A stretch of DNA of 64,000 bases from Desmodus rotundus. Lineage: Eukaryota > Chordata > Mammalia > Chiroptera > Phyllostomidae. A program made the position numbers and the translations under genes. Location of the stretch: NCBI RefSeq assembly GCF_022682495.2, contig NC_071399.1:10211342-10275341 (forward strand), in the 5' to 3' direction. Under the pieces are notes generated by a model, which was not told the DNA's origin, made no database searches, and saw nothing but the letters and a program-made list of their open reading frames with translations. Positions 11,960 through 24,224 of this stretch are shown here, piece after piece; the first letter of the stretch is position 1, and the number at the start of each line of letters is the position of its first letter.

Positions 11960-14270
11960 GGTTTTTCTCCTGACCTTGTCTCCACTCTTGGATAAGTGGC
12001 AGTGGGGATATCTACAGAGTTAAGAACACAAAACAAAACAACAGACTTGAGGCTTCACCCGCAGTGATTTTCAAGTTGAAGACCAGTTATTCCCAGGGAA
12101 TAGAGAAATTCCTGGAAGAGTGTATTTAACAGACTCTCAGCACATTCAAAACTCTGGCTCGGAAAAATTCCGCTTTTAGCTTAGTAAGCTTAGCGTTTCC
12201 CTTCCTGCCTCTGCTCAGGAAGAAAGACAAACAGGTCTCTGATAACATGATAAGGGTATCAGGACTTCCCATTTCAGCTCAGACATGTGAAAAAATTGGC
12301 AATTGTCATTCCTGTCCTTACAATAAGAGAAAAAGCTAAACAGAGGGGGAATCAGTGACTGTTCTTGGACCTATTAGAAAACTGAGGTTGCAAAACAAAC
12401 TTCCACCCAAATCCTGGAGGGATAGGTGAATACAGAAAATTAGAGAAACGAGATCAGTTTACTTGGAGGAATAAACTAGTGTGCACATTGAAATGATAAT
12501 TCGTCAAATTGCTGGGTGCTGATTGTGGACTCCCACAAGAGTGAGAAATTCCAGGAGGCCACAGTCTCAAGGACTCATCTCATGCTCTGTCCAGCTCTCC
12601 ATCTACCAGGTTCTCAGAGTGAAGAACCAAAGGAAAATTCCCTCATGTTTCTTGCAGGGGGTCGGGGGTGGGGTGGGAAAACACACATTTTGAAGTATGT
12701 CCAAAGCATTCTCCATAACAAAGACCTACTGCACAGGAAAGAGACTTGACTAGAGCCTCGCCTGGCTTGGGAAAAGGGCAATTAGGAATCTCCAGCCACT
12801 GTGGCCTTCCTATCTCACCTAAAGGAGCGTTGGGTGTAAAAGCTAAGAAACAATTGTTAACATAAGAGACTAAGGTACAGGTCTAATAAAAGACTCAAAT
12901 TTAATTTAAGATTATGAAATGCATCCCTTGCCTCACACCCTACTCACCAAGATTCGGGTATAACAACCAGGGATTAAAACTGAAAGAATTGTAAAGACTC
13001 TACTTAAGAAGGAGTTCTTAGGGAAAGCGGAATACAACAGGAAAGACGAAAACAAGAACAAGCTTATGGAACCTATGATTACAACAAACACCCAACATGG
13101 CCCAACTCCTAAACAGAATGATAGAAACGTCACGTGAAAGGCCTATTCACTTCACTTCCTATTACCCAATACATCACAGAATGGTTACAACTTTCCACCA
13201 AAAATTACTTGGTGAGCTAAAAGGCAGAAAAAGAAAAAAAAAAACAGCCTGAAAAAACAAAGCAAGCACCAGAACTAGACTCAGATATGACACATTTTGG
13301 ATTTATCAGTCAGGATATTTAAATAACTATGATGATTATGTTAAGGGCTCCAATAAAAAAATTGAAAAATAAAAAACAGATGGGAAGTATATGTAGAGAA
13401 ATGGAAACTCTAAGAAAGAATCAAAAGAAACTCTTAAAAATAAAAAACACTATGAATAAAAATGGAGAATTCCATTGATGACCTGTCGAGATTTCACCTA
13501 GGAAAAGTCAGTGAACTCAAATATATGTCCACAGTAACTTTTCACACTGAAATACAAACTCAAAGGTAAAAATCACAATGACATTAAGAAGAATATTGGA
13601 ACATTATCATAATAAAACAAGGAAGAATAAAACCATTTCTTAACAGGATGAAGAGCAAAATGGCTAAGACTAAATTAACAAATAAAAGGAATTTTAGGGA
13701 ATACAGAAGAAAAACACAAAGACGTTAAATGAATTAGAGTACTTACCTGATATTTAAAGCAGATGCAAAGACATTACAACAGAAGTTTAATTAATGACCC
13801 TAATGTGAAAAAATAACACAGATATTATATGTATATATATTTGAAATAAGTGAATCTTAAGAACAAAAAAATCACAGTTATTTTAGGAAACATTAATACA
13901 GAAACTGATGTACATTTTTGTCAGTTTCTTGAAATTAAATAACAAAGAAAGAGCTTTTCAGAAACCCCAGTTAGAAAAGTAAGCAATGTGTAGATGGAAA
14001 AATTTTTACTGACATATATGAAAAATATTTACTCAATAGAAAATGGAGCAATAGGTCATGTCCTAAGTGAAAGAATATATTACTACAAATATTATATACA
14101 GCTAAATTACATTTCCAGACATAAAGACATTATAAGACATTCTCAAACATGTAAGAACTCAGAATAAAGGAGACCAAAAGATGAATGAAAATGAAGAATT
14201 AAAGAAGAGAGAAATTATTAAAGAAGACTGGTAAGATGCAATGCTTTCATTAAAAAAAAAACGTAAGTAG
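11960..14270 (+). repeat. Old L1 (L1M-type): 5' UTR and ORF1 part
   Basis: From about 13290 the text follows the start of an old L1 ORF1 (segments such as 'gatggaaactctaagaaag'-like, 'aaaaacactatgaataaaaa', 'gtcagtgaactcaaatatat'), continuing to 'agaagagagaaattattaaa' near 14200. Upstream, 12050-13290 has an L1M 5' UTR-like arrangement ('tctccagccactgtggcctt'). No long open frame survives; stops and frameshifts are frequent. The 5' boundary is uncertain. It may be one element with the block at 14600-16190, lacking most of ORF2, or two separate elements. Confidence 0.55.
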
Positions 14271-14599
14271 GACTAGATAACCAAGAACACTTTAGTTTCA
14301 AAACAAAATGTAACAAATTTACAATATTAATATAAATAACAAATATTCTGATTTTTTATAACAAGGTGTCTATCAGTCAGTAGTGAACAAAATTCAAAAA
14401 TCTTTTGTGACTTTATGCTTAATGCATTTCACAAGCTCATATGAACATTTAGAAGAATCTTTAATGAAATTTTACTTATAATTTTCACATTTATTCAAAT
14501 GTAGTAATGTATTCATTGTTAGAATAATACACTTTTAAAATTGAAAATAGCATGCATAGTAGAGTCTTCTAATAATTACTAATGCAACAATAATTCTCT

Positions 14600-16190
14600 G
14601 TAACAAACACAGAGTGGAAAGAAATTAAAATAGATCTAAATAAATGAAAGTAAATTCCACGTTCATGGTCTGAAAATCTTAATATTCCCCAGGGCCATCT
14701 ACATATTCAAAGCAATCAATGGCAAGCTGATCCTAAAATTCATATGGAAATGCAAAGACGCAAGATAGCCAAAACCATTTTCAAAAAGAACAAAGTTGGA
14801 AGACTTACACTTCCTTATTTCAAAATTACTACAAAACCACAGTAATCAAGACAATGTGATGTTGGCATAAACATAAACATACTGATCAGTGGAAGGGAAA
14901 CTGAAGAGTCTGTAAACTCTCACACGGATGTCGAACTGCTTTCCATAAAGGGTACCAACACCACTGGCAGAGGAATTGTCTTTTCAACAAATAGTGCTGG
15001 GTCACCAAGATATCCACATGCAAAGTAATAGAGGTGGGTTTCTCTTTCGTATCATACACAAAAATTAACTCAGAATGGATCACAGACACAAATGTAAAAG
15101 CCAAAGGTATAAAACTCCCAGCAAAAAGAATAGAAGTAAATTTCGTGACTTTGGGTTAGACAAAGCCTTCTTAAAGCATAAATAACAAAAAACGAGTTGG
15201 GCTTTATCAAAATTACATACGTTTCTGCTTTAATGCACACTGAAAAAAGTCAAAAGACAATCCACAAAATTGGAGAAAACATTTGCAAATTATATATCCC
15301 AGGTACTTGTGTCCAGAATTTATAGAACTCTTACAACTCAATAACCTAAAGGCAACAAGTGCAATTAAATATGGGTAATGAATTTGAATAGGAATTTCCC
15401 CAAGTTAGATATGAAAGGGACCAAGAAACAAATGAAAAGATGCTCAACAGTACTGGTTATCAGAAAAATGCAAGCCAAATTGCAATAAAATGTCATTTAT
15501 ACTGACTACAATGGATAAAAAAGACAATAATAAGGTTGACAGGATGTGGGGAAATTGAAATCTTCATACCTTGTTTGTGAAATGTAAAAGTGATCAGCCA
15601 CGTAGAAAGTCCATCAGTTCCTTAGAAGGCTGAAAAATTTAAAAGTTAGACGACTCAGTAATTGCACTCAGGTCTATATCCGAGAGACATAAAAATATAT
15701 TCATGCAAAAATGTGTACACAATATTCATAACAGTATTATCCATCATAGCAAAAAGTAGGAATAACCCAAATTTTCTTTAACTGATTAACAGACCAAAAC
15801 AATGTAGCAAATTCACTTAATGGAATATTATTTGGCAGTAAAAATATGTTATATGTAACATCACATGGATAAAACGTATGCTATGTGAAAAGCCAGTCAT
15901 AACAGACCACATAATGCATTATTCCATGTACATACACACAATGTCCAGAATCAGCTCATCTATGGACAGAAAGTAAATCAGTGGTTGCTTAGGGCTGCAG
16001 GGGAGGTGATGACTGGGAGGAGGTGCGATGGTGTAGGGATGTGAGGTTTCTTCCACAAGTGATCAAACCGCTGCAAAATTGATGGCGGGGGTGGATGTCC
16101 AACCCTGTGACCATACAAAAAGCATTAATTTTACCCTTGAAATGGGAATATTTTATTACACGTGAACTAAATCTCTATAGAGCTGTCTTA
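14600..16190 (+). repeat. Old L1: ORF2 3' end and 3' UTR
   Basis: The sequence follows the end of L1 ORF2, with recognisable DNA segments such as 'aaattccacgttcatgg', 'gcaatcaatggcaagctgat', 'aaccacagtaatcaagacaa', 'gatcacagacacaaatgtaa', 'ggctttatcaaaatt' and 'aagatgctcaac'. It continues into an L1M 3' UTR (tggaatattatttggcagta; 'cagtggttgcttagggctg'; a C/G-rich tract near 16080-16110) and ends with a 'ttattacacgtgaactaaat' terminus. Reading frames are broken. The 340 bases between this and the preceding L1 block are unassigned. Confidence 0.85.
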
Positions 16191-17339
16191 GAAGACATCA
16201 GAGCAATTCTTGGGTAAACTCTCTCGACAGAATCCCACCCCACCCCATCCCAAATGTGGAAATTCATGGACTACCAGGTTTTTAAAAAGTTAATTAGAAA
16301 ATAAAGATCCTAAAAATCACACCTATTTCAAAAAAAAGTCTGGTTAAATAATTTAAATAGACCCTCAATATAACCTTTTCTTTGCCATTTTCATTATTAT
16401 TTAGCTTCCCAATTTTCTTGTGCAATTTTAATTTACCTTTTCACTTATTGCTAAGAATCACTAAACTTTATTTGAAGAATCATTTTAGAGATCTTTTTTT
16501 AGGGTACAAGATATGTTCAAGAAAAAAATGATGCTTGCTTGATTTTGAAATGTAATCCTTCGCTGCTAACTTCAGAGTAAATACGCGGCAGGAATTACTC
16601 ACATTTAAAGAAGTGCAGATACAACCCAGGAACTGTACTTGAGCAGAGCCAGATTCCCATCTGGTCGGTCTTCTAAGGCTTTGAAAGAGCAGGCTGTGGT
16701 TACATATCTTGCTGCTCTCAGCATCTTAAAATGGAACAATCCCCCCCCCCATATTTTTCATAACAATTCAGCCACCACAAAGTATATTGTTTTGGAGATT
16801 TCTTTAGTGAGATTTCACAACAGAGAGTAAATTATCCAGTTTGATCATTTAAATGTTCTATTCCTAGGGGTAGGCCTAACAATTTTCTGAATGTGGCTAG
16901 CTTCTTTTCCATTACTTTTATTTCCACCATATTTTCATGTGGACAACATGGATTTTTTTCTGTCCTTTGGAGAAAGTGTTTTATCTGTGTGCATTTTGCA
17001 TCCTTTTGGAAGAGTCAACATCAGTGGTTGGTCTCCTACACCCCCGATGAAGAACATTTCTTTTACATCTGCAGTTTATTATGTCATGTGATAGAAGTTA
17101 AGCCAGAGTTCAGGATGAAGAGCAGCCAAAGGTATCTTAAAAGCTGAGAACAAGTTATGCTCAGAATGTATGATTTTCTGGAATGGATATCAAAATCAGC
17201 AGCTATGCACGTTACTATGGAACTGCATTCCTTTGACTGTGAGAACTTGCTTTTTTGGAAAGAAGTGCCCCTGGGTTAAAAATGGTATTTGAATCTAGCC
17301 TCCCACATAAGTTAGTCCAGTTGAGTCCCACGATGGTGG
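16191..17339. other. Unassigned sequence with a C10 run
   Basis: No gene recognised. A run of ten C lies at 16741-16750. Short open frames at 16639-17147 have no recognisable motifs. AT-rich elsewhere. Confidence 0.45.
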
Positions 17340-17550
17340 GTATCACGCGGACTTTCAGGTCAGGAACCCATAAGTCTAACTCTGTCTTCTGCCATTTTCT
17401 GTTAGCGCGACATGGAGCATATGACTTCAATTTTTCTCACTTTTGTTTCCTCACATACAAAACGCGTACAATTTTACCTGCCTGATAGAATTGTTGAGCT
17501 AATTCATTGGAACAACATATGTAAATTGCTTGGCACAGTGCTGAGAAACA
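17340..17550 (-). repeat. MIR SINE remnant
   Basis: Reverse-complement MIR order: 'aagtctaactctgtcttctg', 'tttcctcacatacaaaacgc' (the tcatctgtaaaatg core), 'gatagaattgttgagctaat' and 'gcttggcacagtgctgagaa'. Good agreement for an ancient element. Confidence 0.65.
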
Positions 17551-18019
17551 CAAACCACTTTCAATAGTGGAATTAAGAATGCACATCTTAAATACTGGAG
17601 CTAGAGACTCAGTATCCCCTAGTTCTTTAGTTTGTTTTCGTACATTCTAAAGCAATGGATTGTGCAGCTTGTTTGTATGAATTCAAATATATACAACACC
17701 AAGCTGATTAATATCACACAGTTTTTGAGTATGGCAATTATATGTTTTAGGATGAAGAGAAGAGATTGCTCCATTTTTTTTTTCAGTTCAATTTTAAGAC
17801 AGAAATTCCAAAATAAAAACTGAATTTATAGGCAAACATAATGAAATATTAGACTATGATAATAATGTGCTTTTATTCAAAATTAAATATTTGAAGAGGT
17901 GAAAATTAGCATTAGTTTTATAGATTGACATGAATTATTAAAATTATAATATTAATTTACACTCATATCTCTCATGGTAAAGTTTTTATACCTGTTAAGC
18001 AACTCATTGACTCTTACAA
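17551..18019. other. AT-rich unique sequence
   Basis: No gene, RNA or repeat recognised between the MIR and the L2 element. Confidence 0.5.
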
Positions 18020-20045
18020 TCTAATAAATATTTTAGCACCTACTATGTATTGGGCAGTTTTTAAGTGCTTATAATGCATCATTGGACAGAACAAAGGTCC
18101 TTCCTTTGAAGAGTTTACATTTCAGAGGGAGGAGACAGACACTAAATTAAACATTAAAAAAAAGTGCACTGTATAGTATGCTTGAATATGACAATTTCTT
18201 TAAAGAATAAAAATAAAAATGCAACCTAAGAGTTTAATAATGGTTCAATTTTTATGAGGTGGTCAGAGTGAGCCTTATTGAGAACGATTTTAAGTGACGC
18301 CACTTAAAGACTACAAGGATTAGCCATGAGAGTTAATTAGGGACAGTTATAGCAGAAGGAAAGACCAGAGCAAGGGCCTCAGGGCAGGAATGTGCCTGGC
18401 ATATTTGAAGAACAGAAAGGAAATAATGTGTCTAAAAGGATGTGTGAAGGGGAAGTTTTAAGAGATATGTTCAAAGAGGTAACAGAAGGATTTCATCATG
18501 TAGGAACTTGTAAGCCATGAGGAAGTGTAGGGCTTTAACTTCAAGCCAGATTAGGAGAGTTTTGAGCAGAGTGACACGCTCTGACCTACATTCAAAAGAA
18601 ACATTGGTTGGTGTGTTGAGAATAGATACTACAGAAAAGTGAGAAGCATAGAGACCCATTAAAAGGCTTTTGAGGTCAAAGAAAGATGATTATGGATTAA
18701 AGGAGGTAGCAAGGAGGTGGTGAGGGTCCAGATTCAGTATAATTCTGAAGCCAAAATAATCTCTTGATGTGATAGATACGGGAAATGAAAGAGAGAAATC
18801 AAAGATGATCCCCATGTGCTTGACTTGAGTTTCATCAACTGTGATGAAACACAGTTGTGATGATGGACAGATGGAGTTTCATCAGCTGTGATAAGGAAGG
18901 CTGTGATGTGATCCAGTGTGAGGAAGGTGGAGATAGGGGCCGTCGTTTTGAAAAATGTTGAGTTTGGCGGGTCTATTGGGAATCCAGATGGAAACATCAA
19001 GGAGTGAGCTGGACATGTGAGACCAAAGTTCAGGAAAACTGTGTTGACTGTGGAAGTGACTTTCGAGGTCATTGGCCTGTAGATGATCTTTAAATGCATG
19101 AGACTGGAAAGGTTCTCAAGAAAGTGAAGGAATATAAAGAGTAAAGGACCAAGGACTAAATTTAGGATATTTCACCATAAGAGTCAGAAAAAAAGAATAA
19201 ATGAGATTGGAGGAAAACCAAGGAAAATTTATGATTCTAGAAGTCAAGTGAGGAAAAAAGTACTTATGGAGAAAAGAGTATATCAAACAGCGCTAAGGTG
19301 AAGAATATGAATATTGAGCATTGACAATGGGTTTTTACCATTGTAGAGGTGGTCAGCAACCTTTGGCAATGAAGTTTTCAAGGAATAAATGAGCTAAAAG
19401 CTGGATTCTCTCTTTGTGCTAAGAGAGAATAAGAAAAGGGGGACTTGAAGCAAAGAAAATAGACAACTCTATGGAGTAGTTAGTTATACTGCAAAGGGTA
19501 ATAAGTGGGCATAAAGAATTCTAATGATTGGTGAAGTGACAGTAGTAATGGTAATGATTCAGTAGAAAATGAAAAGCTGTGACATAGAACAGAGAGAATT
19601 GCTTTCTTGAAATAGGTAAACAAAGATAAGCTCCAATGCATAAGTGGAGGAGGGGTTGTACCTAAAAAGGATCATAAACACTCTATCGTTTCAGGCAAGA
19701 AGAGTTTGTAGGCAGAGCGAGTAAGTGTCAGAATAAAATTTTGTAAACACTTTCTTCCAGCTGCTTGAATTTTCTCAGTCCTATAAGAAGCAAGATTATC
19801 AGCTGAGAGGACAAACTGGGGAGGAAGTATTGAAGACCAAGGAGAAGGAAAATACGCAATAACCCTCTAGAAGTTTGGACAGACTAGCAAGTATAATGCT
19901 TCTTAGAAACATCAAACACCCACTTGGTCTTTGTGTTCATGAATTGCATGTGTGTGAATTTAAAGTGTGACTGGTCAACACAGTTGCGATTTCCACCCAA
20001 TCACACTCAGTTGCATGGATGCAGAGGTTGGATTTAACCAACACC
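18020..20045 (-). repeat. Long L2 LINE remnant (3' two-thirds)
   Basis: The plus strand reads as the reverse complement of L2 over about 2 kb. It starts at the 3' end ('agcacctactatgtattggg') and runs through 'cagggcaggaatgtgcctgg', 'tttcatcatgtaggaacttg', 'gttttgagcagagtgacac' and 'catgagactggaaaggttct' to 'gtgttcatgaattgcatgtg' near 19950. On the minus strand this corresponds to the reverse-transcriptase region and 3' UTR. Frames are destroyed; a 121-codon minus frame at 18734-19099 lies inside and is not a gene. Most mammalian L2 copies are a few hundred bases, so this one is unusually long. Confidence 0.8.
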
Positions 20046-20074
20046 ATGATTTCATCTGAAGTATTAAAAGTTGA

Positions 20075-20460
20075 ACTATTTGTTTCCTATGGTTACTGTA
20101 ATAAACCACCACCAACATGTTGATGTAAAAACGTTCTGGAGGCCCGCGTAGTCCACCTCAGTTGCACTGGGCTGAGGTCAGTGTGTCAATAGGGCCATGC
20201 TCCCTGTAGAGGTGAACCCATCCCTTGCCTCTGGTGGCAGCCAGCACTCTTTGGTTTGATGTAGTGGAATCACTCCAAGCTCTTCCATCCTGGTCTCAGT
20301 GACTTTCCCTTTTCTGTGTCAAATCTCCCTCTGCCTCTGTCTTACAAGGATACTTGTGAGTGCATTTAGAGTCCGTGTGGACAAGCCAAGATGATCTCTC
20401 CATCTGAAGATTCTTAATTTAACCACAACTCCAACTTCCTTTTTTGCCACTTGAAATAAT
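20075..20460 (+). repeat. LTR-like ancient repeat
   Basis: The order 'tttcctatggttactgtaat', 'aaaacgttctggaggcccg', 'ggccatgctccctgtagagg', 'acaaggatacttgtgagtgc' and 'gatgatctctccatctgaag' follows a common old mammalian interspersed family (recalled: 'cctattgctgctgtaacaaa ... cagttctggaggtcagaa'). I think it is LTR-derived but cannot name it securely. Related copies lie at 29155-29705 and 60506-60928. Confidence 0.5.
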
Positions 20461-21599
20461 TGTCACAAGTCTAGAGATTAGAGTATGGGAGTCTCTTACG
20501 GAGCTCTCATTCATCCCACCACAGTAAGAAAAGCAAAAGGGAATTGAGCGTATATTCAAGGGAGAGGCTACAATGATTGGTTATGGAATTGAGCTTTGTT
20601 AGAATTACCGTCCTAGACTGAGTGAGCTGGAAAGATAGGAAGTAATGGTCATAGAATGTTAATTTATAAAATAGAAATAATGAAGTGTTGGTAGTTGCAA
20701 GGGCTAACACATGACTGAGTTAGGGTGAAGGACAAGATTATTGGAGAAGTCAAGAAACTGAGAAACCAGCCAGTTAAACAGATCGAGCTTAGGTATACTG
20801 AAAGGGTTAAAATTAAGATAAGGAGATAAAGTGCATAAATAAATGGAAGCTGTACATTGAGAAATAAATGACAACAGCATAGAGTTGAATTAGGCTGTTC
20901 AGTCTTTAACTGCTGTATACATATGTAAAATTCTGATGTAAACGTTCCCCAGATAATTAAATGATGCCACTTAAAGTTAAAAAGATGTTTAACAAGTCCA
21001 ATTGTCATCGACAAGACATTTATAAGATATGAGGCATATTTTTTGCTGCCTGTGTTCTTAGACACAGCACAATGCAGCCCAGGGTCACCAGTGTGGACGT
21101 GAGTTTATCCTGTGGGTTCAAATGCAATGATGTTTCCAGGGCTTATCGAGGTATCTAGAAATGTTTACTTTTCTGTTAGCTCTAGAAAGCTTGAGTCTCT
21201 TATGTGTATTTTCTGTCACCTTTCTTGTTTGTCCCCTGCTGCTACATTTTGTTGTTAGTGTGCTTTTAAGCCCGTGCATTCCAATGTGTAGTTTATAAAA
21301 TGTCCTAGGCAGGGCAAACAGAGAGACAAGCTAATTATAATGGTGTTCTAAAACTGAGAAATGTGACTCTGAATAAGATATTTTGCTTCTGATTAAAGTT
21401 TATAGACTGCAAAGTCTATGAGCAGACAGTCCATCTTGAATGGCTATTTCTCATTTTTACTTGTGCCACGAATGTCTGCAAATTTGCTCCAACACATCTC
21501 TTCCAATATTATATGTATAGAAACTAATAAATCTCTACAGAAAATAAAGCACTGCATCTTAATGGAGATACACAAAAATAGTGTATATATCAGTCTGAG
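20461..21599. other. Unassigned AT-rich sequence
   Basis: No gene recognised. A 133-codon minus-strand frame at 20664-21065 is leucine/serine-rich with no motif and is treated as chance. Confidence 0.45.
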
Positions 21600-22060
21600 T
21601 TCTGCCTGGAAATAGTTCACTCAAATGGGGTGTTTTGAGGACAGTTCAATGGAAGACTATTTACAAAGCTGTAAGCAGGATTTAGGGAAAGCAACAAAGG
21701 ATGGTGTAATCGATGGGGCTAGTGACAGGAACTTGTTTCCAGGGCTAGGCCTGTAGGGGCAAAGAGGAGAAGTTGTTACGAGCAACTGGAGAGACTCTTG
21801 TACAGACAGGGCTGCCTGAGAGGAGTTGTGGTTTTTCCTGGATGAAGTCAGCTCAGAATACTAGCAATGAGAAAGCCAGAAAATAAAGAACCTGGCCTCA
21901 CTCTTCTTCAGCCATGATTTCCTACTGACAGATGTCTCTCATCATCTATGCTCAGCCGGGAGCCAGAAAGCAAGCCTACTGATTTAGTCAGTATTACTTG
22001 GACCTGTAGGGGAAGAAAACAGGTAGAGCAGGATGGAGGGTAGATATGGAGGGGAAGTAT
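21600..22060 (+). repeat. Possible old interspersed repeat, class unassigned
   Basis: A purine-rich block with the pattern 'caatggaagactatttacaa', 'agcaggatttagggaaagca', then repeated agccaggaa-type text and 'gacctgtaggggaagaaaac' resembles an old mammalian repeat recalled without a secure name. Confidence 0.3.
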
Positions 22061-23264
22061 TCATAAGAAAATCTAAACTAACCCCAGGAAAAGAGCAGAG
22101 TATTAAAATTATGTAGTAATTTTAACAACATTTTTATATGAATGTTATTATAAATTTGTAGCTAATGTAATTATAATGGCATATCATCTCTTTTGGCTTT
22201 TATGAAATGATCTCTAAAATTTAGAAACAGTCTTAGAAAGTAACAACAAAATATTTTACTGATGCTAATTCTTAATTCAAGATGAAAAGTTAGTACTATT
22301 TTTTTACAACCTATGGAAGTCTAAGAAGACACCAGACTCAGTAGACTGACTCTTTGGGAACTAATAATATCAAAGAACTATTATTTTCATTAGCCATTTT
22401 TAATAGCAAATTGATGAAGAGGGTATAGATATTGACCAAAATGAATAAAGGTCTTTGGGGAAAAATGTCATTTGTTATTTTTTGGAAAGTGACTTTACCT
22501 CAGTCCTTCTGCAAGGAAATACATAGCTCTTTCCTGAGGTGATTATGTGGAATATTATATTTTCCTGTACAGGGTACACATATTCAATCCAATTTTGAAA
22601 TAGAAAAAGTCTACCTTCTGCTCCTGATAATATGTTTCAACTATTCATAGTTTACAGAACAAGTGTTATTTTCTGAAGCGCAAGTAATTAATGCAAGAAT
22701 TTTATAAACTTTATGAGACTCTTTTGGAGTGAATAATATTTGGTCAAAAAGTAACAAAATAAATCTTGTTAAAATGATCAAAGAAAATCACATTAAAACA
22801 TTGAAAATCCAGAAGTATTCACTCTACCAAGAATAACTTATATTTATCTTCTAAATGTTATTTATTTTATAAATGTCTGAGAACATAGATGCCCTCCTAT
22901 TTTCTCTGAACTATTTTTTTTTCAGAAAAAAAATTGTTCCTATAATCAGAGGGAAAGTTCTGCATTCTATTCAACTCAGTGAGAGATAACACTTCAGAAT
23001 GCATGGCCAAATGACCTAGAAAGAATATTGTAACTGCAGGCTAAGAAAAAGAGATAAACAAAATCTCATTATCTCTGGGTAAAGCTCTATTGTTGTGACT
23101 ATTTTCAAACCCGTAGACTCTGTTCCATATCTTCTATAATTGAACAATTTTGGAAGGTCTCTTTTTATAACATTAAGTAAAAATAGAGGTATTAATGCTA
23201 AGTGAACCTAAATAGATGCTAATGTTCCTTTTAGCACTTAAACTTTGCAGTTCAAGAAATATGT
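22061..23264. other. AT-rich unique sequence
   Basis: No gene, RNA or named repeat recognised; strongly AT-rich throughout. Confidence 0.5.
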
Positions 23265-23700
23265 CTCATAGCCCACCTATGTTTGGGCATTGTGAGAGGC
23301 ACACGAGAATATAAAGAATGAGTGTGACATGATTAACAACCTGTCTTTGCAACAACTTGCTAGTGCACCGAGTTTGTCAGGTAGGGTGTTAAGTGTTGAA
23401 GGTATTGAAAGAGCGGAAGAGGCGTCCTGTCCTAGAGGAGCTCCAGTCAGATGGGAGGGGAGCGGACAGACACCTCACTGTGGTGAGTGTGAGGACATGC
23501 ACTCAGTGTTTTTAGAGTGGAAAGGAGAAGCCTCTGATTTTGTCTGTGAGGGGGCAGGTCATCCAGAGGAGACCACAAGGTAACTATGAAAGGGTGAATT
23601 AGCCAGTGGATGGGGAAAATCCTAGGCAGAGGGGAAATAGCATGTTCAAAGAATGACAGCTGATTTGATGTGCTAAGAAGCACCCATGAAATGGGACACT
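23265..23700 (-). repeat. Possible L2/CR1-type LINE remnant
   Basis: On the plus strand 'gtttgggcattgtgagaggc', 'ctagaggagctccagtcag', 'ggggcaggtcatccagagga' and 'gcagaggggaaatagcatgt' follow, in order, the reverse complement of an L2-like 3' portion. Diverged. Overlapping open frames on both strands are not supported as genes. Confidence 0.4.
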
Positions 23701-23754
23701 GAGCCATCAGGAGTCCTGAACAAGATCGGAAGTTGTCAAATAACTACACACAGT

Positions 23755-23935
23755 GAGTCCTCACTTAACGTTAGAGGTGGGTTCTGTGACTTTAAGGGAA
23801 AGATCAAATACTGAAACCAATTTTACCATAGACTGACTGATAGGAAACAAAACTAAGTTCCTACAGCATCTCCTGAGCAATATCATAAAACAATGTCGAA
23901 TGAGACAACATTGAGGACCAGCTGTATATGCTCCA
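23755..23935 (+). repeat. Interspersed repeat of the 'tcctcacttaacg' type
   Basis: Begins with agtcctcacttaacgtt and continues with 'ctgtgactttaagggaaaga' and 'accaattttaccatagactg'. This is a text I recall as a recurring mammalian repeat but cannot assign to a class. Ends are approximate. Confidence 0.4.
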
Positions 23936-24154
23936 GTGAAGTTTTTGATTGTGAAAAAGAAAAACATAGTGTAATTCCTTTGGAACTGAGAGACATTAAC
24001 ATCAATTATTGGGGGAAATCTTTGCTGGTGGGAGAAAGAAAAAACTTCCCAAATTGTCTTACACTTTGGGGTTTAGATTGGAAACTCCATAAGAAGGAAT
24101 TATTATTTTTTTTAAATCTCAATACCGAGTTTAGTTGAGTAAAGATAATCTCCA

Positions 24155-24210
24155 GGATGGGGAGAAAAGGCATACAACTGTAATTGAATAACAATAAAAA
24201 TTTTAAAAAA
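24155..24210 (+). mobile_element. 56-bp 5'-truncated L1 3' end with perfect TSD
   Basis: A very short insert carries the extreme bat L1-type 3' end (aactgtaattgaataacaat followed by an A-rich tail). It lies between two exact copies of aaagataatctcca at 24141-24154 and 24211-24224. The exact 14-bp duplication and terminal A-rich tail are the signature of target-primed reverse transcription that stopped after about 50 bases. No coding content. Confidence 0.85.
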
Positions 24211-24224
24211 AAAGATAATCTCCA

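Noticed and set aside
18734..19099. 121-codon minus frame
   Set aside because: Lies inside the decayed L2 and is a chance opening in repeat sequence.
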